A stretch of DNA of 64,000 nt from Epiperipatus broadwayi. Its lineage: Eukaryota; Onychophora; Udeonychophora; Euonychophora; Peripatidae. The DNA lies in NCBI GenBank assembly GCA_028023455.1, contig JAQFVV010000017.1, positions 3,333,501 through 3,397,500 of the forward strand. Reading direction: 5' to 3'. A program made the translations under genes and the position numbers. This document shows positions 57,790 to 64,000 of the stretch, one piece after another (position 1 is the first letter of the stretch; every line of letters starts with the position of its first letter). Below the pieces are notes generated by a model, which was not told where the DNA came from, made no database searches, and saw nothing but the letters and a program-made list of their open reading frames with translations.

Positions 57790-58030
57790 CATCATTCTTG
57801 AACTACATAAAAAAAGACATCTGAAAAAGCAAATGTTTTCCAAATGCATTTCATGTAGAATTGTCATTTACCAGTTGGCTCAGGTTTAAAGTTTATATAT
57901 GGATTGAGATAATCTCTAGTTTAATGGTTGATTATTAATAATTATTAAAATATTCATCTAAAGTGGTTGGTATCAAAGTTATGAATGCAGTAAGTTTGAT
58001 GCTTGTGACTCAAAATGTAATAATAAATAT
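57790..58030 (-). repeat. Ribozyme-repeat family B copy, decayed
   Basis: On the minus strand the hammerhead block (57840-57890) reads CTGGTAAATGAC where CTGATGA is expected, though GAAATGCAT is still visible. The adjacent 57905-58000 piece (gagataatctctagtttaat, then atctaaagtggttggtatca) accompanies the family B copies. Confidence 0.55.
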
Positions 58031-58079
58031 ATTTACTGTACTGAATTATGTGTATTGTTTTTTTTAATATGAATTATTT

Positions 58080-58405
58080 AAAATAAAAAAGTTAAACTCA
58101 GACTTTTAAGCTTCTTACATCTATCCACTCCATCCTATGCAACTGATACCCTTGACTACATATATGTGAACACTATAAATGATATACAATGTGGGTATTC
58201 TGTGCTGAATCAGCATTCATCAATTGGTCCAGATATTATGACTGAAATCTGTTCATTAAAGTTTGAATATTTACCATCTTAAAATGAACTGAGCATTGAT
58301 TATATATAGGTGGGAGATGATCTGGACCACCTGATGTGTGCTGGTTCTATATGAAATAGGTATATTAGAAATAATTTAATCTTTTTTCACATGTATGTGG
58401 TCATG
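58080..58405. repeat. Inverted pair of ribozyme-repeat family A
   Basis: The left half (minus-type) begins aactcagacttttaagcttc. The right half (plus-type) ends cacatgtatgtggtcatg. The left hammerhead has TTGATGA and the right has CTGATGT, so both are dead. The right half abuts the LINE that starts near 58410. Confidence 0.7.
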
Positions 58406-58409
58406 TTGC

Positions 58410-59952
58410 CATTATGTTTTGGATTTGTAGATTATGAAAACGCATTTGATTCTATAAACATTTCTTCAGTGATTAAAGCATTGGATCATCAAGGTGTAGA
58501 TCCAGGATATTGTCATATTTTAAAAAAATATTTATAAAAATGCAACAGCAACAATTAGAATACATAATGATAGTAGGAAAATCAACATTGAAAAGGGTGT
58601 AAGACAGGGTGACTCCATATCTCCAAAAATTTTTACAGCAGTGCTGCAAGAAGTATTTTGTGGTTTAAAATGGAAAGCTAAAGGAATGAAAGTAAATGGA
58701 GATTATTTAAGTTATTTAGATTTTGCAGATGTAGTTGTTTTTGCAAATAATGCTTTAGAGCAGGGGTGGACAATTGTTTTGGCTCACACATTGGGGGCCA
58801 TTTTGTGGAAGCGAAGGTTAGCAGAGGGCCACATCTTTTTTCATGACACAATAAACACACTGATTTATTCCCTGTATTACCAAAGAAATATTTGTTTGTC
58901 CATTCTTCATTAAACACATGACCTTCATTACCGATTTTACATTTTTTTGGAATGTTCATGGTTTCACTGAAGTTGGAAATGTATATATTTGCTAATGCAA
59001 AGACAAAATTAAAATTAATCAGATCAACTGGAAAAGCACTGCACATCGTATCTATACTGCGCATGTGTATTGATGTGGTCATCCTAGTAATCGGTCATGC
59101 AACAGGAAGGAAATTCAATCCAAAGTGGATTTTTCGGATTGCCTTGGTGGGCCACATAAAAACTCTTAGTGGGCCACATGTGGCCCTTGGGCCACTATTT
59201 GCCCACCCCTGCTTTAGAGCTACAGGAAATGTTGCAGGGGTTATCAGATGAAAGTAAGACTAAAGATAAAATGTTAAAAAGACTAAAGTAATGTATAATA
59301 GGTTTTCTCAAAATATGAAAATAAATATTGATTATGATGAGTTAGAAAAAGTTAACAGTTAAAAATACTTTGGTCAGATTATTAATACAGATGGAAACAT
59401 AATGGATTAAATTAATCATAGAAATTAAACTTGGTTGGAGTGCTTTTGGTAGAAATAACTTGATACTAAAAGGAAATATGCCTATGTGTTTGAAAAGGAA
59501 GGTTTTTAATAAATGTGTTTTGCCAGTTCTTACTTATGGATCTGAGACTTGGACACTTAATAGAAGAACAACACAGAGACTTCAGACCACTCAAAGAAGT
59601 ATTGAGAGATGCATGTTAGGAGTAACAAGAAGAGATCAAAAACTCAAAATATGGGTAAGAGAACAAACAGGTGTTACTGACCTCATTGAAAAAATTAAAA
59701 GATTGAAATGGAGTTGGGCTGGACATATTTCTAGAAGAGATGATAATAGATGGACAATAGAAGTTTTAAACTGGGTTCCAAGAGATTGTAAAAGACCCAG
59801 AAAGAGACCACATGTGAGATGGATGGATGAAATAAGAAAGTGTGCAGGGGTGATGTGGAGAAGAGAAGCTAAAGATAGGAAAAGATGGATTGAACTTGTA
59901 GAGATCTTTATCCTGCAGTGGATTGATAATGATTTATGATGATGATGATGAC
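58410..59952 (+). pseudogene. RTE-like LINE, 5'-truncated, split by a hAT insertion
   Basis: The order of motifs is clear. FVDYENAFDSI (58424-58456) is RT motif A. GDSISPKIFTAVLQEV (58608-58655) is motif B. YLDFADVVVFANNALE (58714-58761) is motif C, with the second catalytic Asp changed to Val. After the hAT element come LQEMLQGLSDESKTKDKMLK and QNMKINIDYDEL. The C-terminal frame 59460-59939 (159 codons) follows with VLPVLTYGSETWTLNRRT, KRLKWSWAGHISRRDDNRW and CKRPRKRPHVRWMDEIRKCA. It ends LQWIDNDL-stop, directly overlapping a GAT-repeat tail. Stops and small frameshifts make it inactive. It is the best LINE copy here and the reference for the other fragments. Confidence 0.8.
58761..59211. 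mobile_element. hAT-type non-autonomous element, 451 bp, inside the LINE
   Basis: The ends are CAGGGGTGGACAATT and ATTTGCCCACCCCTG, with perfect 8-bp target duplications CTTTAGAG at 58753-58760 and 59212-59219. The interior is close to the copy at 8496-9008 but lacks its 43-bp internal duplication. The insertion is within the RT open frame right after the motif C region, so it happened after the LINE integrated. The open frames at 58678-59082 (minus) and 58952-59251 (plus) are frames of this element and not genes. Confidence 0.9.
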
Positions 59953-60009
59953 TTCTTTTAACACAGTCAATAATAGCTGTTTGTTCTCTCACCTAAGTAT
60001 TATTTAATT

Positions 60010-60665
60010 TCCAATCCATTATTTTTACTCCCACATGTCCATACATTATTAAATGGCCTGAAGTCACTCCATTGCCTTTCTGTAAAGTATCTAATCTCAG
60101 ATCTATAAATAAAACTGATAAAATGCTTCTATTAAAAATTTTCCTTTTCATTTTAATATCAAGTTATTTTGAATTACTTCTACCCAACACTCCATAAAAA
60201 TTTAATTCTATGATTAATTTTATCCTATGTTTTCATCTAAATAATATAAGATAATTTGTATTTATTAACTTCTTATTTTCATCTGATAACTCTTACAACA
60301 TTTTCTGAAGCTCTTAATTTGCAAAAACAAACACATCATCTGCAAAAACTAGATAAACTTGAGATTAGATTAATTTATTTTATTCTGTTGGCTTTTTATT
60401 TTAATCCCATAAATAATTTTTGTAAAACTGCTGTATAAATATTTTTGGAGATATGGAATCACTCTGTTATATATTATTATCTTCTTGGTGTCATTATGTA
60501 ATCTAATCATTGCCATTGTATTTTGATAAATATTCTTAAGAATGCAAGAATATACTGTATATACTGAATCTATATCTTAGTTCAGCCTTTAAAAATCGTG
60601 GAAATGCTTATATAATGAAATACCTTTCCATAATCTACAAATCCAACCATAATGGACAACATGTG
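60010..60665 (-). pseudogene. Decayed LINE (same family), opposite strand
   Basis: On the minus strand from 60665, MVGFVDYGKVFHYISISTIF corresponds to RT motif A (FVDYENAFDSI in the neighbour). Further on, ISPKIFIQ, then FADDVFVFAN-like sequence and VFNRSILSVLFIDLRL-like sequence follow with many frame breaks. It stops at the 3' tail of the neighbouring plus-strand LINE, so the two meet tail to tail. Confidence 0.65.
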
Positions 60666-61250
60666 GATTATTTAAGACTTTATATGGATCATTTCAATGT
60701 ATGGATGTGAAGCATGGGTGTGAAGAAATAAGAAAGGATAAATATTGATGTTTTTGAAATAAATTGTTATTAAAGGATGTTTGGGATATCTTGGTTAGCT
60801 AAGAGAACTAATGAATGGTTCATTGCAATATATGGATGTGAAGCATGGGTGTGAAGAAATAAGAAAGGATAAATATTGATGTTTTTGAAATAAATTGTTA
60901 TTGAAGGATATTTGGGATACCTTGGTTAGCTAAGAGAACTAATGAATGGATTGGGTAAAAGTTAGATGAACAAAGACAATTATTGAACATAACAAAGAAA
61001 GTTAGGATTATTTTGAACATGTGTTAAGATAGACGGTCACATTGGAAAAAAAGATATGATTGGAATTGTGAATGGTCAAAAAAATGAGGACTACCATGAC
61101 TGTCATGTCCAAATAATGTCATATAATGGATGAGATTAACATTATTGGAAGTATATAGAAAGGAAGAAAAAAGAAGATCATGGAAAAAGGTTTACACATT
61201 GTTGCCTATCATCAAGTTAATGATGATGATGATGATGATGATGACAATGT
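60660..61250 (+). pseudogene. Second LINE type, 3' end with GAT-repeat tail
   Basis: The motif YGCEAWV (tatggatgtgaagcatgggt) is followed by G-L-GYLG-like, RTNEWI-like and FEHVLR-like segments and then by W-DEI-like sequence. This resembles the common 'YGcEsW...rRilgisw..r.tNe.i...' C-terminus of LINE polyproteins rather than the LTYGSETW form next door. It ends in about nine gat repeats at 61220-61243. It is inactive. Confidence 0.6.
60688..60949 (+). repeat. 131-bp tandem duplication inside a LINE relic
   Basis: The unit caatgtatggatgtgaagca through ctaagagaactaatgaatgg occurs at 60688-60818 and again at 60819-60949 with only about half a dozen substitutions. Both units encode the same YGCEAW motif. 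Confidence 0.9.
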
Positions 61251-61554
61251 TTTTATAAAAGTAAAGCATTATATATGTATCGAAAATTCATTGAATATTT
61301 ATGTGATGAGTTAAAAATGAAAACAAATAGTTTAGTAAAATAACTTTCTTTTTTAGTGTATCGTATATTTATTGCTGCTTTTAATTGCTATACTTTTAAA
61401 ATTTACATTCACTACAAGTTTTAATTGAATTGATAAATATCTTTATCTACTATCTAAGATAATTATTAAAAAACTCAACTTAAACTTCCTTTTTCTTTTT
61501 TTTCTTTTTGCATATTATTGTATTATATTTTAAGTAATATTTATTTTTGTATGG

Positions 61555-61707
61555 TACAGATTAAGGGACCATGAGGGGGTGATAGCACAGATTAAAGGAC
61601 CTGATCAGGTGATAGTACGAATTAAGGGACCATGAGATGTGATAGTACAGATTAAAGGACCATGAGGGGGTGATAGTATGGATTAAGGAACCATGAGGGG
61701 GTGATAC
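61555..61707 (+). repeat. Minisatellite, about 31-bp unit, five copies
   Basis: The unit gattaagggaccatgagggg, then gtgatagtaca, starts at 61559, 61590, 61620, 61650 and 61681, with some substitutions among units. Confidence 0.9.
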
Positions 61708-64000
61708 ACAATTATTCCTAAGCAACATCACAAATGATGCAAAAAATGAATATGAATACAGTAAATAAGCAAAGAATCAGAAGAAACAATGAAGTCAGAC
61801 AAAGTATTAGCAGCAAATTAATCACAATTCAATATTGTAATGATCATATTAGCATATTCATGCAACAAAATACAGAGTTTTGGCAAATTATTTTTAGGTC
61901 TAGATGAGAGGTTGAAACTTCAAATCAGATCGTACCTCAGTTCTTTCACCAAATCTCTGTGATTTACTACCCTATGGATGGCATATATGAGGTATACTCA
62001 TTCTCATTTAGTTCACGAGCTGGTAGTAGAATAGGATGGAGTATGAGACTTAGAGAATAATCAATAAATTAGCAATTAACTAAATAAACACACACACATG
62101 GCTTGCTGAGTTACTGCATATATTAATAATTAACACTAGAATAGATTTAAATAAGATTTGGGATGGATTGTGAAGAACAGGCTAAACATTATTACAAATT
62201 TAATATCTTCAATTTTTAAATTATGTTTTAATACAAAATCAAGTGCATTGGGATTTTACACTTGCAGGTGTTATACAATGATGGGCTGAGTTAGTACAGG
62301 GTCTCATCTTTAGGATGCACTTTAAATAATTTAATTTCAAAGTTTATTACAATTTAATACAGCAATTTATAATCATGCCTGAATATGGTATGCCATGAGT
62401 TAATCTTATAAGAATGATAACTGACAAACTATAATTCATTTTGATTAACTTATACATAATGAACAATAAATGTGATCCCTATGCAGATTATTATATAAAG
62501 TAGATCTGGTGTTCAGATCAATACTGAACTGAATAATAGTGTGGAGGGAAAAACTGGTATTTGTAGTGAAGCCCCTGATACTGAGGTGCAACATTAACTA
62601 AATAAAGGTTGTGGCCCAAATGTGTGATTAGTCACGAGATTAAGTACCAGATACTCAGTTCTCTTGGACCATACAACTTGCTATTAGAATATGAATCTTA
62701 GTTCTGAAGATCAGAGCAGCTTTACAAATTGGTTTCTAGCCACTTGTGTTCCAGATCTAAAGAGGCTAGCCGTTAAACTAAAATAATGGGATGGTGTTTC
62801 ACTAAAAGCCCATTTACAAATAAATATAGCAAGGCGTATTGCACATGTTCTTTCTAATGACACACTCATAATGCTTACTAAAATGATATTAATATTCCAA
62901 TTAAACAAATGTGCTAAATAGTTTAGTTTCATTCTGTGAAACTAGCTTATCCCAGTTCATTAATTAGCATACTTAAAAATGCTAAGAAGGGTTTTATTAA
63001 AGTAATCTAGTTTAAAAATTCCAATCTGGATAGCTAATATAATAAACTAAGAAGGAGGAAAGGATATTTGGGGTTTAACTTATTTATTAATGATATGCTT
63101 TTATAATATCATTCCTGCAATTATTAACTATACACATTTATTAACATGCAAAACATAATGATTGGCTAAAACATAGTAGCCTGACTAAATATACATATAT
63201 AAAAATAGATATCAAAACAGAGATTTTTCTAAAGAAGCAGCATAAATCAATTACAGGAGAGCTAATAATATCTCTAAATTGTTAATATTACCAATTTCTA
63301 TTTTGATTTAAGGCATATAAATAACAATGAAATAAACAAAAAAGTGTGTGGATTAGAAAAGTAACTGGTTACAGTTATTATGCTTAGGAAAATTATTTTA
63401 AACCATAATTATTAATTTAAGTAGGTAAGATTGTTACAGTTATTATGATTATCATCAATTTAAAGTTACATTAAATTCCTATTGCAGAGTTTAGTTATTT
63501 AAAAATTCTTGATAAGTTGATAGATCATGAACGTTCAATTGTATAGCTAGCTTGAGAAACTTATTACAAGAATTTAATTTTAGTTTTTAAAGAGCTCTAC
63601 AGAAAAAAATATTACCAGTGATCTTATTTGGGCAGAGCTGTCTGGCATTGTACTGGCATTTTATTTTTCAGATAGGCTGTTTTCCAATGTCTTCTTGGCA
63701 GGCTATTGGTCTCAAAGTCCTTCATTCCATTAGACTAGTCTTCCAAATGAAGATGTCAAATTTGGTGGCCTTTTAGCCATTCATTTTCATTGTCAAAATG
63801 GCTATAGCTCCAGCCAGCAAGTGCTTAGTTGATTTAGAGAGTGAACTTTCAGAGCTAAATTTTTTGGGGGGTTTACATTAACACTTTGAACTACCCCTAC
63901 AAAATCCATTAACTTGTTTACAGTTTTAAGTTTTTAATCTTGCAATTTAACATAGTTTTATTAGCTTTAAAATTCTGCATTAAGATTTTAAAAAAGAAAA
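61708..64000. other. Unassigned stretch, less AT-rich toward the end
   Basis: No gene was recognised. The part 62500-62700 and the part 63600-63900 have more G and C than most of the window (cccctgatactgaggtgcaa; ggtggccttttagccattca). They could belong to an LTR or another element whose remainder lies outside. The 73-codon minus frame at 62711-62932 has no identifiable domain. Confidence 0.4.

Noticed and set aside
58678-59251. Protein-coding frames of 134 and 99 codons
   Set aside because: They lie within or overlap the hAT non-autonomous element and its flanking LINE; equivalent frames exist at 8594-8966 in the other copy. The homology is explained by the repeat.
59636-59992. 118-codon minus frame with a His-rich start
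   Set aside because: It is the antisense shadow of the LINE C-terminal frame and its GAT tail (antisense ATC gives His and Ser runs). The same applies to 38137-38400, 13920-14198 and 40303-40548.

Overview
This window looks like nuclear DNA from an AT-rich metazoan genome. It has very long AT-rich gene-poor stretches, AT, GATA and GT microsatellites, and many layers of decayed retrotransposons and foldback elements. It also has tRNA-derived SINEs with target-site duplications and hAT-type non-autonomous elements. No bacterial-style gene organisation is present. I cannot name the species. I found no complete host protein-coding gene, rRNA or functional tRNA; nearly every open frame is a chance frame or a piece of a mobile element. 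The only hints of a host gene are a TATA-box/first-exon candidate on the minus strand near 44.7-44.8 kb and a weak exon candidate near 43.4-43.5 kb.

The most interesting content is a dispersed repeat family, scattered from 3 kb to 58 kb on both strands, that carries a type I hammerhead ribozyme. The conserved boxes CTGATGA and GAA(A), a hairpin stem II, a minimal stem III, a NUH cleavage site (AUA) and a pairing stem I can all be read directly. Six copies keep the core boxes (near 23.58, 30.89, 40.84, 41.40, 42.02 and 50.60 kb) and about ten more are broken. Several copies sit as head-to-head inverted pairs (33.85-34.35, 36.87-37.35, 40.7-41.05 and 58.1-58.4 kb). One end of the repeat carries a tRNA B-box-like GGTTCAAATCC motif.

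Layout by region. 0-10 kb: AT-rich DNA, a 280-bp foldback element, a tandem pair of tRNA-derived SINEs, a repeat ending in a perfect 53-bp hairpin, a short tRNA-Gly-like SINE, and a hAT element with a perfect 8-bp duplication. 10-19 kb: a decayed LINE (endonuclease and reverse-transcriptase pieces), a 37-bp minisatellite, LINE 3' ends ending in GAT repeats, and an ancient threefold duplicated repeat. 19.6-22.7 kb: a nest of elements, with a 1.6-kb foldback element carrying about 115-bp tandem repeats next to a second hAT element, both between short direct repeats. 23-31 kb: ribozyme repeats, a MITE and a SINE in otherwise empty DNA. 31.4-33.2 kb: a 1.79-kb near-perfect palindrome built largely of GATA/TATC repeats, then more pyrimidine-rich repeat to 33.8 kb. 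34-42 kb: LINE fragments interleaved with ribozyme repeats. 43-48 kb: candidate promoter and exon, and an inverted repeat beside a retrocopy-like segment. 49-58 kb: more ribozyme repeats and SINEs, a LINE tail with a zinc-knuckle, and a Ty3/gypsy relic (minus strand). 58.4-61.3 kb: a LINE reverse transcriptase split by a hAT insertion, an opposed LINE relic, and a second LINE type with an internal 131-bp duplication. 61.6-64 kb: a minisatellite, then unrecognised sequence.

The parts work together as a mobile-element community rather than a pathway. LINEs with GAT-repeat tails are the plausible machinery for mobilising the SINEs. hAT transposase from elsewhere in the genome would mobilise the 0.45-0.7 kb hAT elements. 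The ribozyme repeats resemble the retrozyme and Penelope-associated hammerhead repeats known from other animals.
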